Assembly: GCF_015207605.1 (NCBI RefSeq)
Contig: NZ_JADEWO010000025.1
Location: forward strand, 1 to 64,000
Length of the DNA stretch: 64,000 bases
DNA from: Oculatella sp. LEGE 06141
GTDB taxonomy: Bacteria > Cyanobacteriota > Cyanobacteriia > Elainellales > Elainellaceae
Reading direction: 5' to 3'
Made by a program: the position numbers and the translations under genes. The notes beneath the pieces are model-generated. The model searched no databases and had not been told where the DNA came from. It worked only from the letters and a program-made list of their open reading frames with translations. Below are positions 27,717 to 37,207 of this stretch, piece after piece (position 1 is the stretch's first letter; each line of letters starts with the position of its first letter).

Positions 27717-27873
27717 CAGAGGATGTTTGAAAAGTGCTGAACGTCACTCGAACCGCCCCCTAAATCCCCCAAGATGGGGGACTTCCGAGCCGATTCTCGT
27801 TCAAAGTCCCCCAATTCTGGGGGATTTAGGGGGCGAATGCAGGACATTTGCTACTTTTCAAACATCTTCTCAG
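27717..27873 (-). mobile_element. MITE-like element, copy B (complete)
   Basis: It is a 157-bp element with near-perfect terminal inverted repeats: AGAGGATGTTTGAAAAGT on the left and ACTTTTCAAACATCTTCT on the right (17 of 18 match). Inside are two mirror-image hairpin arms, CCCCCTAAATCCCCCAA and TGGGGGATTTAGGGGG. It is inverted relative to copies A and C. It has no coding capacity, so any movement would need a transposase supplied from elsewhere. Confidence 0.85.
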
Positions 27874-28089
27874 TGCCAGGTTATTCCATGAAACGGCAAT
27901 ATTGTGCAGATGAGTGCTGTTGGATGACTTTATGGCGAATCAAAATACAAACAACGGCAACAAAACCAGGAACAAAAAAGAGAGTTAATCGTAGTAGTTG
28001 AACAGAGGCGATCGAGTGTACTTGAGAGAACGGTTGAGACGCGCCGTTTATCACTCAAGCCGTCCTCTTTTCTGGTCAGTGGCAGACCT

Positions 28090-28157
28090 TAATCCCCCAC
28101 GGTTGAGGGAGTTAGAGGACGAATGCAGCCCATTTGACGTTTAAAGCAACCTCTAAA
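28090..28157 (-). repeat. MITE-like element, copy D (partial)
   Basis: Only one half is left: AATCCCCCACGGTTGAGGGA, then GAATGCAGCCCATTTGACG and TTTAAAGCAACCTCTAAA. It aligns with the right half of copy B, with many substitutions. Confidence 0.6.
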
Positions 28158-28449
28158 CATTAGAGAATTCTCACCCTTCATTCATCGCTGCTTCATTAAC
28201 AGCAAAGAAACTACAAGATAGCCTTAAACCGCCTTTAAACAGAAAATAATGAAACGTTAAATATCCGCACGGCAGATGAATCTTATCCAGTGCAAATCTT
28301 TCCATTATGGATTGAAACAATACAACGTTCCAATGATGAATACTACATCTAATGGAATGAATTAAATGAAACAACCTGTTTTGGAGTGACGGGTAGCCAG
28401 ACCAGGATTTAGAAAATGAGAGGCTCGAAAAAGAGCCTGGAACCGATCA

Positions 28450-29868
28450 GTGTGTCATCTCGATGGTGATCAACCTGTCAAGAGTAAAGAAATAGTGGGA
28501 AAAGTGCTGATGAAAAAATTACTGCCGCGATCGCCCCAGACGCTACCCCACAGTCCAAAGGTGGTTTCTGTAGCCTTCGGCACGCCAACCAACCCTATTG
28601 TTATGGATTTACCTCAGAAAGACGGTTCTACCTATGCCGCCCCTCCAGAAGTGGTGAGTCCTACTACAAGTACCCCACGTAAGTGGCGCATTGCCCTTTA
28701 CTCCCACGATACGATGGGGCTGGGACACAAGCGCCGTAACTTGCTCATCGCGCAAGCCTTGGGCTATTCTACACTGCCAGCCGATATCTTGATGATTAGC
28801 GGCATGAATGATGCCAGTAATGGTTCAATGCCGCCTGGAGTCGATTATTTAACCCTCCCTGCACTCTACAAAGGGATAGATGGGCAATATCAACCTCGAC
28901 GGTGGGATATCTCATTAAAGGAAATCATTGCACTGCGATCGCAAGTCATTCGCGCCACCATTGCCACCTTCAAACCAGATGTGCTGATTGTCGATAACGT
29001 ACCGCGAGGTGCCGTTAGAGAGTTAGATCCAACGTTGGAGTATCTGCGTGAACACGGAACAACCCGCTGCATTTTGGGTTTACGAGACATATTAGACGAC
29101 CCTGCGATCGTCCGTCGCGATTGGGAGCGTGCCGCCAATGACGAGGCCATTCGCAAATACTACGATGCGGTCTGGATATATGGCGACCCATCTGTTTATG
29201 ACATTACACGGGAATGCCGCTTTGCCCCCGATGTTGCGGCTAAGTTTCATCACATCGGCTATCTTGACCAGCGATTTCGCCTCAAGTTTGCCGACGAGAG
29301 TGCCACGATCGCCAATATAGCTCTTCCTCCGGGGCGGCTGGCGGTGTGTATGGTGGGGGGCGGCCAGGATGGAGCGCGATTGGCAGAAGCCTTTGCCCGG
29401 TCTGAACGTCCGCCAGATACCAACGGTGTCATTCTAACTGGCCCGCTGATGCCAGCCAAACTGCGTCAACGGCTGCAAGGCTATGCCGCGCAGTCTTCCC
29501 GGCTCACGGTATTGGACTATCTGGCGGAACCCACCCTTCTACTGGAACAGGCAGATTGGGTCGTCTCAATGGGCGGTTACAACACCATTTGTGAAATCCT
29601 GTCGTTTGAAAAGCGGGCGTTGATTGTACCGCGCATTAAACCCAGACGAGAACAACTCATTCGGGCTGAACGGCTGCAACAACTGGGAATAGTCGATGTG
29701 CTTCACCCCGATCGCCTCAGCCCGATCGCCATCAGCGATTGGTTTGCTCAATCATGGGCTTCTCCTCTGATACGCGATCGCCTTGACCTGAACGGGTTAA
29801 ACCGCTTGCCCCAGCTTTTAGAAGCGACGCTAACCACTGACCATTACTCAACCCAACATGCTTCATAG
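28450..29868 (+). CDS. MurG-like (GT28-type) glycosyltransferase
   Basis: The protein is up to 472 residues. The first 60 are low-complexity, and translation may start at GTG 28450 or ATG 28510. The nucleotide-sugar fold begins at WRIALYSHDTMGLGHKRRN. The C-terminal half has MVGGGQDGARLAEAFA and SMGGYNTICEILSFEKRALI, then PRIKPRREQLIRAERL, typical of GT28/MurG-type UDP-sugar transferases. It has no membrane helix and probably works at the cytoplasmic face. It overlaps or abuts the next glycosyltransferase and is the first gene of a five-gene cassette. Confidence 0.85.
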   Translation: MCHLDGDQPVKSKEIVGKVLMKKLLPRSPQTLPHSPKVVSVAFGTPTNPIVMDLPQKDGSTYAAPPEVVSPTTSTPRKWRIALYSHDTMGLGHKRRNLLIAQALGYSTLPADILMISGMNDASNGSMPPGVDYLTLPALYKGIDGQYQPRRWDISLKEIIALRSQVIRATIATFKPDVLIVDNVPRGAVRELDPTLEYLREHGTTRCILGLRDILDDPAIVRRDWERAANDEAIRKYYDAVWIYGDPSVYDITRECRFAPDVAAKFHHIGYLDQRFRLKFADESATIANIALPPGRLAVCMVGGGQDGARLAEAFARSERPPDTNGVILTGPLMPAKLRQRLQGYAAQSSRLTVLDYLAEPTLLLEQADWVVSMGGYNTICEILSFEKRALIVPRIKPRREQLIRAERLQQLGIVDVLHPDRLSPIAISDWFAQSWASPLIRDRLDLNGLNRLPQLLEATLTTDHYSTQHAS

Positions 29869-29893
29869 AGTAACCCAGGAGTTAAGAACCGAG

Positions 29894-31165
29894 ATGAAGA
29901 AGCCAATGCGCGTCGGCTATGTGCTGAAACGCTATCCTCGATATTCTGAAACATTTGTAGTCAATGAAATTTTGGCACACGAAGCGGCAGGGGTAGACGT
30001 CGAAATTTTTGCCCTGCGGCCTCCTTGCGACACGCACTTTCAAAACATTATTTCTCAGGTGCGTGCTCCGGTAAACTATATCCGCAAACCGTCTCAGGGG
30101 CGGGTCAGCGCTTCATTAAATACCCTAACTCCCACGGCTGCCAGCTTCTTTTGGGCAGAGTTACAAGAGGCCAGCAAGGTCATTCCCAACTTTTGGGCAG
30201 CGATCGCCATTGCCGAGGGAGAACGAGCCAGCAGCGTGTATCAGGCCGCCTGGTTAGCGCGTGAAGTACGGCTCAAAGGCATCACCCATCTTCACGCCCA
30301 TTTTGGCAGTGTCGCCACCAGCGTTGCTCGTCTGGCCTCTCATTTTGCAGGCGTGCCCTATACCTTCACGGCTCATGCTAAAGATATTTTTCATCACAGC
30401 GTGGAACCAGAGGATATGCAGCGCAAGTTGCGGGATGCGGCAACCGTCGTTACAGTGAGTGACTACAACTGTCGTTACTTGCAGCAAACCTACGGTGCGG
30501 CGGCTCATGGGGTACAGCGAATCTACAACGGGCTGGATTTAAGACAGTTACAGTATCAGCCTCCCCAAAACCGTCCGCCGCACATTCTTTTCGTTGGTCG
30601 ATTGGTGGAAAAGAAAGGAGTACCTGATTTAATTGATGCCTGCGCCATTCTCCAGCGTCAGGAGATTGACTTTACCTGCCAAATTGTGGGCACGGGTTCC
30701 TTAGAAACAGAACTGCGGCAGCAGGTACAGCAATTAAACCTGGAGACAGTGGTTCACATGGTTGGCCCTCGTCCGCAGAATGAGGTATTTCAACTGATGC
30801 AGCAAGCCGCTGTCTTTGCCGCGCCCTATGTGATTGGTGCCGATGGCAATCGGGATGGACTGCCAACGGTGCTGCTAGAGGCAATGGCGCTTGGCACTCC
30901 CTGTGTTGCCACTGATGTAACGGGAATTCCAGAACTGGTGCAGCATGAAGACACTGGCTTACTGATTCCCCAACATCACCCAGAGAAACTGGCGATCGCC
31001 CTCAGCCGATTGCTCACCAACAACAGCCTGCGCTTAAAAGTGGCAACCCAGGCACGACAGCTAATTGAAACAGAATTTGACATTCATCGCAATGCCGCAG
31101 CGCTGCGTACCCTCTTCCATGCTGCCGATTCGCTCAAAACCCCATCCTTACAGGAGGTGAGCTAA
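29894..31165 (+). CDS. GT4-family glycosyltransferase (WcaL-like)
   Basis: Two GT-B Rossmann halves are visible. The N-terminal one starts VGYVLKRYPRYSETFVVNEI, a motif of exopolysaccharide transferases such as WcaL, and includes HLHAHFGSVATSVARLAS. The C-terminal one has HILFVGRLVEKKGVPDLIDA and the E-x7-E site EAMALGTPCVATDVTGIPEL. The frame is open from 29858, but AGGAG at 29877 favours the ATG at 29894 (or 29903). It retains a GT4 nucleotide-sugar binding site and probably adds a hexose to a lipid-linked or secreted glycan. Confidence 0.87.
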   Translation: MKKPMRVGYVLKRYPRYSETFVVNEILAHEAAGVDVEIFALRPPCDTHFQNIISQVRAPVNYIRKPSQGRVSASLNTLTPTAASFFWAELQEASKVIPNFWAAIAIAEGERASSVYQAAWLAREVRLKGITHLHAHFGSVATSVARLASHFAGVPYTFTAHAKDIFHHSVEPEDMQRKLRDAATVVTVSDYNCRYLQQTYGAAAHGVQRIYNGLDLRQLQYQPPQNRPPHILFVGRLVEKKGVPDLIDACAILQRQEIDFTCQIVGTGSLETELRQQVQQLNLETVVHMVGPRPQNEVFQLMQQAAVFAAPYVIGADGNRDGLPTVLLEAMALGTPCVATDVTGIPELVQHEDTGLLIPQHHPEKLAIALSRLLTNNSLRLKVATQARQLIETEFDIHRNAAALRTLFHAADSLKTPSLQEVS

Positions 31166-32343
31166 TGCGAGTGGCTTATGTTTGTGCCGATCCGGGCGTT
31201 CCCGTATTTGGGCAAAAGGGGTGTTCAATTCACGTGCAGGAAGTCATTCGGGCATTGCAGCGTCAGGGTGCCCAGGTAGAGCTATTTGCCACCCGCCTGG
31301 GCGGAAATCCACCTGCGGACTTTACCAACGTGCAGGTTCACCCATTGCCTGCCATTCCCAAAGGCGATCGCGCCGTTCGAGAGCAGGTTGCTCTGGCTAC
31401 TAATCCAGGGCTGCGGCTGCAACTGGAGCTAGCCGGGTCATTTGACCTGGTGTACGAGCGCTACTCCCTCTGGAGCTTTAGTGCCATAGAGTATGCCAAA
31501 TGGCTCGGCATTCCAGGACTATTGGAGGTAAACGCACCGCTCATTGAAGAACAGGCCACCCATCGAGGTCTGGTCGATCGCGCCAGTGCTGAAGATGTAG
31601 CCAGACGAGTGTTTAATGCCGCAACCGCTTTGATCGCCGTATCGGCAGAAGTCAAGACATATTTAGAGCGGTATGTAGCGGATACGTCTTCTATTCAGAT
31701 CATTCCCAATGGAGTGAATCCCGATCGCTTTTCCGCTCACCTTCAACCGCTTGATCGGCCTCACCCATTCACCATCGGATTTGTAGGCACACTCAAACCC
31801 TGGCATGGGCTGCCCATCCTGATCGACGCATTCGATCGCTTTCATCACCACCATCCCGATTCGCGTCTGCTGATTGTGGGAGATGGGCCAGAAAAAGAGT
31901 CCTTAATGGCAGACGTAACAACGAGGGAATTACAGGCCGCTGTCCAATTTACTGGAGCGATCGCGCCCAATGACGTACCAGCATACCTGGCAACAATGGA
32001 TGTTGCCGTTGCCCCCTATCCCAACCAGGCCAACTTCTATTTTTCGCCATTAAAGGTTTATGAATACATGGCGGCAGGGCTGCCCGTTGTAGCCAGCCAG
32101 ATCGGTCAACTGAGCGACGTCATCAACGATGGTGTAACGGGGTTGCTGTGCCCTCCGGGGGATGCCATAGCGTTAACCGCCGCCCTGGATCAACTGTGGC
32201 GATCGCCCAAACTTGCATCCCAACTGGGGCAAGCCGCCCGCAAAACGGTAACAGAGCATCATACCTGGGATGCGATCGCCCAGCGATTGCTGCAAGTCGC
32301 AGGCATGAGTCCCCCACCCCTGGCTGGAGGCGTAGCGACATGA
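31165..32343 (+). CDS. GT4-family glycosyltransferase
   Basis: This 392-residue GT-B enzyme starts with an ATG that overlaps the previous stop (TAATG), with AGGAGGTGAG as ribosome binding site. The N-terminus reads VAYVCADPGVPVFGQKGCSI with the usual glycine loop. The C-terminal domain has TIGFVGTLKPWHGLPILIDA, VGDGPEKESL and the donor-site YEYMAAGLPVVASQIGQLSD. The overlap with genes on both sides shows a tightly coupled operon. Donor and acceptor sugars are unknown. Confidence 0.9.
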   Translation: MRVAYVCADPGVPVFGQKGCSIHVQEVIRALQRQGAQVELFATRLGGNPPADFTNVQVHPLPAIPKGDRAVREQVALATNPGLRLQLELAGSFDLVYERYSLWSFSAIEYAKWLGIPGLLEVNAPLIEEQATHRGLVDRASAEDVARRVFNAATALIAVSAEVKTYLERYVADTSSIQIIPNGVNPDRFSAHLQPLDRPHPFTIGFVGTLKPWHGLPILIDAFDRFHHHHPDSRLLIVGDGPEKESLMADVTTRELQAAVQFTGAIAPNDVPAYLATMDVAVAPYPNQANFYFSPLKVYEYMAAGLPVVASQIGQLSDVINDGVTGLLCPPGDAIALTAALDQLWRSPKLASQLGQAARKTVTEHHTWDAIAQRLLQVAGMSPPPLAGGVAT

Positions 32344-34190
32344 AAAAGCAGTCGCGTCCACCGCTCAAGCAAGCCTTGCCCAGCCTGTGGCGACTGTTGC
32401 GCCACTTCGCACCTTACATCCGGCAACAGCAGACCTTATTGGTGGGTTCGGCGATCGCCCTGGTTGCCGACGTGGTTCTACGATTGCTGGAACCCTGGCC
32501 GTTAAAGTTTGTGTTTGACTATGTTTTGATCCCCTCAGCAGGAGAAAGACTCGCAGCGGTTCCGGTACTGAATCAGCTTGATCCGGCACTGCTGCTTACC
32601 TTCTCAGCCATTGCGGTGGTTGCCATCACCATACTGCGATCGCTAGCCTCCTACTGGAGCACCTTTGGGCTGGCGCTGGTGGGTAGTCGAGTGATGACTC
32701 AGGTTCGCAACCATCTGTATCGCCATCTTCAGCATCTCTCCCTCTCCTATCACACCAGAGCCAGAAGCGGCGATTTAATTGTGCGGGTTAGCAGCGATGC
32801 CAGCCGTTTGCAAGAAATTCTGCTCACCGCTTTTTTGCCGCTCATGGTCAGCATTCTGACCCTGTTTGGCATGGTGGGAGTCATGTTTTGGCTCGATCGC
32901 GACCTGACGCTGCTCTCGCTGCTTACCTTTCCTTTATTCGGCTTAGCCACCACTCGCCTCAGCCAGCGAATTCGTCACTCGTCTATAGTGCAACGGCAGC
33001 AAGAAGGTGCAGTCGCAGCAACGGCAGCAGAATCGATTGGAGCCATCAAACTGGTGCAGGCTCTCTCGCTCCAAACGGCCTTTGCCAATGTCTTTTCCCA
33101 GCACAACCAGAAAAGCCTGAAGGAGAGTGTAGAAACCCAGCGACTGGCCGCCAGTTTAGAACGCACCGTTGATGTCGTCATTGCCATCGGTACGGCGATC
33201 GTCCTCTGGTACGGCTCCCGTCTGGTGCTGCGCGATGCCCTTTCCCCTGGGGATGTGCTGGTATTCCTTACTTACCTCAAAAACGCCTTCAAGCCTGTCC
33301 AAAACTTTGCTAAGTATACGGGACGGTTAGCAAAAGCGGCGGCATCGGGCGATCGCATTCTGGATGTGTTAGAAGAAACGCCCGATATTCGCAATCTGCC
33401 GGGGGCGATTCCGGCTCCTCCATTTCAAGGCGCGGTGCGCTTCGAGCGAGTTAGCTTTGCCTATGAACCCGGCCACGATCGGCTGAAGCAAATTGATCTG
33501 GAGGTGCAGCCTGGACAGCGAATAGCGATCGTCGGTTCCTCCGGTAGCGGCAAATCCACACTAATGAGCCTGCTGCTGCGGCTCTATGACCCAGTTCACG
33601 GGCGAATCGTAATCGATGGGCGCGACATTCGGGAATATACCCTGGAAACCCTGCGATCGCAGATCAGCGTGGTGTTGCAAGATAGTTTGCTGTTTGCTGC
33701 CACAGTTTGGGAAAACATTGCCTATGGGGTGCCCCATGCCACCCGTCAGGAGGTTGAAGCCGCCGCTCATCTGGCCAATGCCCACCCGTTCATTGCAGCA
33801 CTGCCCAAAGGATATGACACCATTCTGGGTGAACGGGGAGCCACTCTTTCGGGTGGACAACGGCAGCGGTTGGCGATCGCCCGTGCCGCCATTCGCAAAG
33901 CTCCCATCCTGATTTTGGATGAACCCACCACCGGACTCGACCAGGAGAACGAACAGGTGGTCGTAGAAGCCCTGGAACGCCTCACCCATAACCGCACGAC
34001 CTTTCTGATTACTCACGATTTGTATATTGCAACCCGTGCCGATCGCGTTCTCTACATGGAAGAGGGACGAGTCATTGAACAGGGAACTCATGCAGAACTA
34101 ATGCGGCTAAACGGTCGATACGCCACGTTGTATCAAATGCAGTCGGCAGTTCATCACAACGAAGGTATGTCTGATGCGCTCATGTCCTAA
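32340..34190 (+). CDS. ABC exporter, fused membrane and ATPase domains (MsbA-like)
   Basis: Translation most likely starts at 32340, where ATGA overlaps the upstream stop, giving 616 residues. Six membrane helices span about residues 40-320, followed by an ATPase domain with Walker A GSSGSGKST, Q-loop VVLQDSLLFAATVWENIAYG, signature LSGGQRQRLAIARA and Walker B ILILDEPTTGLD. This half-transporter should homodimerise and flip a lipid-linked saccharide or other amphipath across the inner membrane. Its place after three glycosyltransferase genes supports export of their product. Confidence 0.92.
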   Translation: MKKQSRPPLKQALPSLWRLLRHFAPYIRQQQTLLVGSAIALVADVVLRLLEPWPLKFVFDYVLIPSAGERLAAVPVLNQLDPALLLTFSAIAVVAITILRSLASYWSTFGLALVGSRVMTQVRNHLYRHLQHLSLSYHTRARSGDLIVRVSSDASRLQEILLTAFLPLMVSILTLFGMVGVMFWLDRDLTLLSLLTFPLFGLATTRLSQRIRHSSIVQRQQEGAVAATAAESIGAIKLVQALSLQTAFANVFSQHNQKSLKESVETQRLAASLERTVDVVIAIGTAIVLWYGSRLVLRDALSPGDVLVFLTYLKNAFKPVQNFAKYTGRLAKAAASGDRILDVLEETPDIRNLPGAIPAPPFQGAVRFERVSFAYEPGHDRLKQIDLEVQPGQRIAIVGSSGSGKSTLMSLLLRLYDPVHGRIVIDGRDIREYTLETLRSQISVVLQDSLLFAATVWENIAYGVPHATRQEVEAAAHLANAHPFIAALPKGYDTILGERGATLSGGQRQRLAIARAAIRKAPILILDEPTTGLDQENEQVVVEALERLTHNRTTFLITHDLYIATRADRVLYMEEGRVIEQGTHAELMRLNGRYATLYQMQSAVHHNEGMSDALMS

Positions 34191-34240
34191 ACGACCAGCA
34201 AAGGTCGGCTCATGAATTAAATCAACCAAACCATCGATCA

Positions 34241-35266
34241 TTGACCGTGTTAATAACCGATCCGTTTAATATCATTGCCGACCCAACCATGCCCTTTCTA
34301 TCAGGGGCACTCGATCCGGTGCAGGTGCAGCCGCAATTTGCCCACCATCTCCCGCCCCACCTCAACACCGCCCAACTTCGCGCTATTCGGGTGATTCGTC
34401 ATAAACCGGGTCGGCGTTGCCTGATTGAGTATGATCTGGAGATGAACCCTTCCGGGTCATCTCAATTAATCACCCTGATTGGCAAAGTTCGAGCAAAAGG
34501 AACAGATGTGTTTAGCTATCGGCTCCAGCACGCTTTGTGGAATGCCGGGTTCACTGCCGATAGTGAAGACGGCATTTCCGTACCAGAGCCAGTAGCAGCC
34601 ATTCCAGCCTTTCACATGTGGCTTCAGCACAAGGTACCAGGGACGATCGCCACTCAACTCCTGCCTCAGCCCAACGGTGTTACCCTGGCACAGCGAATTG
34701 CTGAAGCGGCTGATAAACTGCATCGGGCTGGCATTCCGTCTCATCGCCGTCATACCATCGTCGATGAACTGCAAATATTACACGATCGCCTTCCCCTGAT
34801 ATTGCAACAGCATCCGACATGGCAACAGCGGTTAGAAGATATTTTGGACGCGTGCGATCGCTTAGGATCTGCAATGCCACAACCTAATTTACAGGGCATT
34901 CATCGAGACTTTTATCCTGACCAAATCATTGTAGATGGCGATCGCCTTTATTTATTAGATCTCGACTTGTACTGTGAAGGTGACCCCAGCTTGGACATTG
35001 GCAATTTCATTGGACACATCACCGAGCAAAGCCTTCGTACCCTGGGGAGCATCCATACATTGGCCGATCGAGAAGCCGCGTTAGAAAACCACTTTTTGCG
35101 CCTTAACCCTGCAACCACTCAGCTATCAATCCAGGCTTACACAACGTTAACCCTGGTACGACATATCTATCTGAGTACTCAGTTTCCGAACCGTCGCCCG
35201 TTCACCCAGTCTCTACTGGAGCTGTGTGAACATCGCCTTGCCCAATTGTGGTCAAGAGTGCATTAG
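34241..35266 (+). CDS. Aminoglycoside phosphotransferase-fold kinase
   Basis: This is a protein-kinase-like small-molecule kinase of about 340 residues. The catalytic loop is GIHRDFYPDQIIV and the metal-binding segment is LYLLDLDLYCEGDPSLDIGN. Start is a TTG at 34241 or GTG at 34247; neither has a clear ribosome binding site. Close linkage (50 bp) to the glycosyltransferase/exporter genes suggests phosphorylation of a sugar, polyol or glycolipid intermediate rather than antibiotic resistance. Confidence 0.8.
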   Translation: MTVLITDPFNIIADPTMPFLSGALDPVQVQPQFAHHLPPHLNTAQLRAIRVIRHKPGRRCLIEYDLEMNPSGSSQLITLIGKVRAKGTDVFSYRLQHALWNAGFTADSEDGISVPEPVAAIPAFHMWLQHKVPGTIATQLLPQPNGVTLAQRIAEAADKLHRAGIPSHRRHTIVDELQILHDRLPLILQQHPTWQQRLEDILDACDRLGSAMPQPNLQGIHRDFYPDQIIVDGDRLYLLDLDLYCEGDPSLDIGNFIGHITEQSLRTLGSIHTLADREAALENHFLRLNPATTQLSIQAYTTLTLVRHIYLSTQFPNRRPFTQSLLELCEHRLAQLWSRVH

Positions 35267-35297
35267 CAACAGCACCATCATAATCGCCAACCGCATA

Positions 35298-35681
35298 TCA
35301 CATCACATCCCAACCCAGCACTTGTTCAATCTGTCTGGCAATCAGTCCGGGATCAAAGGGTTTAATTAGCACTGCTTTGGCTCCTAACTGGAGGTACTGC
35401 CGTTGAGTAACTACCTTCACTGTTGCTGTCAATAAAATCACTGGAATAGCTTGCGTCGCCGGATTTTGACTGAGATGTTGAAGAGTATCCAGACCATTCA
35501 TGTCGGGCATCATTACATCTAAAAGAATGGCATCGGGCTGTTGAGCCGTAGCGATCGCAATTCCTTCAGCGCTAGAATCGGCTGTGAAGACCTCCCATTG
35601 CTTGGTGATTTGCAAGCTTACCTTGACGATTTCACGAATGTCCGCCTCATCATCAATTACCAGAATACGCTTAATAGTCAT
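35298..35681 (-). CDS. Single-domain response regulator (receiver only)
   Basis: The 127 residues form one CheY-like receiver: acidic pair DDEAD, phospho-acceptor in DAILLDVMMPDMNG, conserved Thr in VILLTAT and Lys in KAVLIKPFDPG. It lacks an output domain, so it works by protein-protein interaction or as a phosphate shuttle. No kinase is adjacent. It is convergent with the kinase gene before it. Confidence 0.92.
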   Translation of the reverse strand: MTIKRILVIDDEADIREIVKVSLQITKQWEVFTADSSAEGIAIATAQQPDAILLDVMMPDMNGLDTLQHLSQNPATQAIPVILLTATVKVVTQRQYLQLGAKAVLIKPFDPGLIARQIEQVLGWDVM

Positions 35682-36359
35682 AGAATACCGATCGTTCCCT
35701 GTCGTGTCGTTCTTTGCGCTCTCATGGATAGGTCATTGAATTAATAGGCCGTTGCATGGATAGGCCACTGAACTCAAAGGAGCCATTGGGCAGACTGAAC
35801 AGGATTAGTAACATTACGTTACGAACAGAGCACCAATGCTGTACAACATTGGCGATCGCTCCTAACCATCTGTTCACAACAATAGGTCTTCACCAACCTA
35901 TCATTAATGGGTGAAGGTAACTGAGATAATAGTGTTCAGCTCTACAGAATAACTCCGTAAACCATGTAATAAAATATACCGCAATTTACGTATTTTTGCA
36001 GTCACCCTTTTGGTCTAAACCAAAAAAGAAATCCTGCTTGTAGAGGATAATTCCTGGCATTGCTGAATCAGCATACGAATTTGTCCCCACACCCCAACGG
36101 TGGAGACTTCCGCATCGTCAAACGTTCCCCAAAGGCGGTTTAGGGGCGATCGGAGTCATGACCGCTCAACGATCCATCCATTCTCGCTCCATGCCGCAAC
36201 GCCCGATCATACAGCAGTTCTCAATCGAGTACGCCACAGTCTCGCCAGGATGGTGTGGGGTGTAGGGTTTGAGATGTGGTGAATGCAAATGAAAATGGCT
36301 ATAAGTAGCGACATGCTCAAACGGCACGTCTTATCTTTCGTTTTAGAAGTGGCGATCGC
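35682..36359. other. 680-bp intergenic region with a decayed MITE-like copy
   Basis: A 17-bp imperfect repeat (ATGGATAGGTCATTGAA at about 35723 and ATGGATAGGCCACTGAA at about 35755) lies upstream of the response regulator. About 36086-36150 is a degraded MITE-like core (CCCCAACGGTGGAGACTTCCG, then TCAAACGTTCCCC and GGCGGTTTAGGGGCG). No gene is supported. Confidence 0.5.
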
Positions 36360-37136
36360 CTAGCTGGTCAAAATCGCCGCTTCCACTTCACCCCGCAACA
36401 AATCGGTGACTTCATCCTTATACGTCTGAAACTTCGGCTGTCGCTTCGTTTGGTAAGTGCGGTCATCCGGCAGATCAATCAGAATTTCGCAGCGAACTGT
36501 CCCCGGATGAGACGTGAGTACATAAACCCGTTGCGCCAAAAACACGGCTTCCTCAACATCATGCGTAATCATCAGAATGCTAGTCCGTGTTCGTCGCCAC
36601 ACCTCCAGCAAAAAGAGCTGCATCACCTCTCGCGTTTGCACATCGAGCGCCCCAAACGGCTCATCCATCAGCAGAATTTTAGGCCGAGATGCCAGTGCCC
36701 GTGCGATCGCCACTCGTTGCTTCATACCGCCAGATAGTTCTCGCGGCAGTGAATTGGCAAACTTAGTTAACCCCACCACATCCAGATAATAAGAGGCTTG
36801 CCGTCGCCGCTCCGGAGCCGAAACCCCCTGTAATTTCAGCCCAAACGCCACATTTTGTAACACCGTCATCCAGGGATACAGAGTGTATGTCTGAAAAACC
36901 AGACCGCGATCGGCTCCCGGCCCGGTCACACAAACTCCATCCACCTTAATCTCGCCCGCCGTGGGCATATCCAACCCTGCAACCAGCCGCAACAGCGTTG
37001 ATTTGCCAGAACCAGACGCACCCACCACACAGACAAACTCTCCTTCTTCCACATGGAGATTAATATCTTTGAGCGCGACCATTGCGCCGTTGCGAGTGGG
37101 AAACTGCTTGTAGAGCTGAGAAACGTCAAGGTGCAT
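36360..37136 (-). CDS. ABC transporter ATPase of the guanidine operon (NrtD/SsuB-type)
   Basis: The 258-residue ATPase has Walker A GASGSGKST, Q-loop LVFQTYTLYPWMTV, signature LSGGMKQRVAIARAL and Walker B ILLMDEPFGALD. Sequence type is that of nitrate/taurine/sulfonate importers. Its position as last gene of the gdmH operon indicates a guanidine or related guanidinium importer. The same six-gene order is known from Synechocystis (sll1077-sll1082). It pairs with the permease 71 bp upstream. Confidence 0.9.
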   Translation of the reverse strand: MHLDVSQLYKQFPTRNGAMVALKDINLHVEEGEFVCVVGASGSGKSTLLRLVAGLDMPTAGEIKVDGVCVTGPGADRGLVFQTYTLYPWMTVLQNVAFGLKLQGVSAPERRRQASYYLDVVGLTKFANSLPRELSGGMKQRVAIARALASRPKILLMDEPFGALDVQTREVMQLFLLEVWRRTRTSILMITHDVEEAVFLAQRVYVLTSHPGTVRCEILIDLPDDRTYQTKRQPKFQTYKDEVTDLLRGEVEAAILTS

Positions 37137-37207
37137 GGCAGGAAATCAGGATAGGGTGAGAGGAAACTTACAACAGGTCAGGTATCAATTCACACAGTTG
37201 AGCCAGT

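Larger units (their letters stand above)
27591..28449. other. 860-bp intergenic region with two MITE-like copies
   Basis: It holds a complete MITE-like copy (27717-27873) and a partial one (28090-28157). A small hairpin AGGCTC-GAAAAA-GAGCCT (28421-28438) lies just before the first glycosyltransferase gene. No gene or known RNA was found. Confidence 0.55.

Noticed and set aside
36008-36025. TTTTGGT/ACCAAAA stem as a terminator
   Set aside because: The stem is AT-rich and is not followed by a T tract in either direction.
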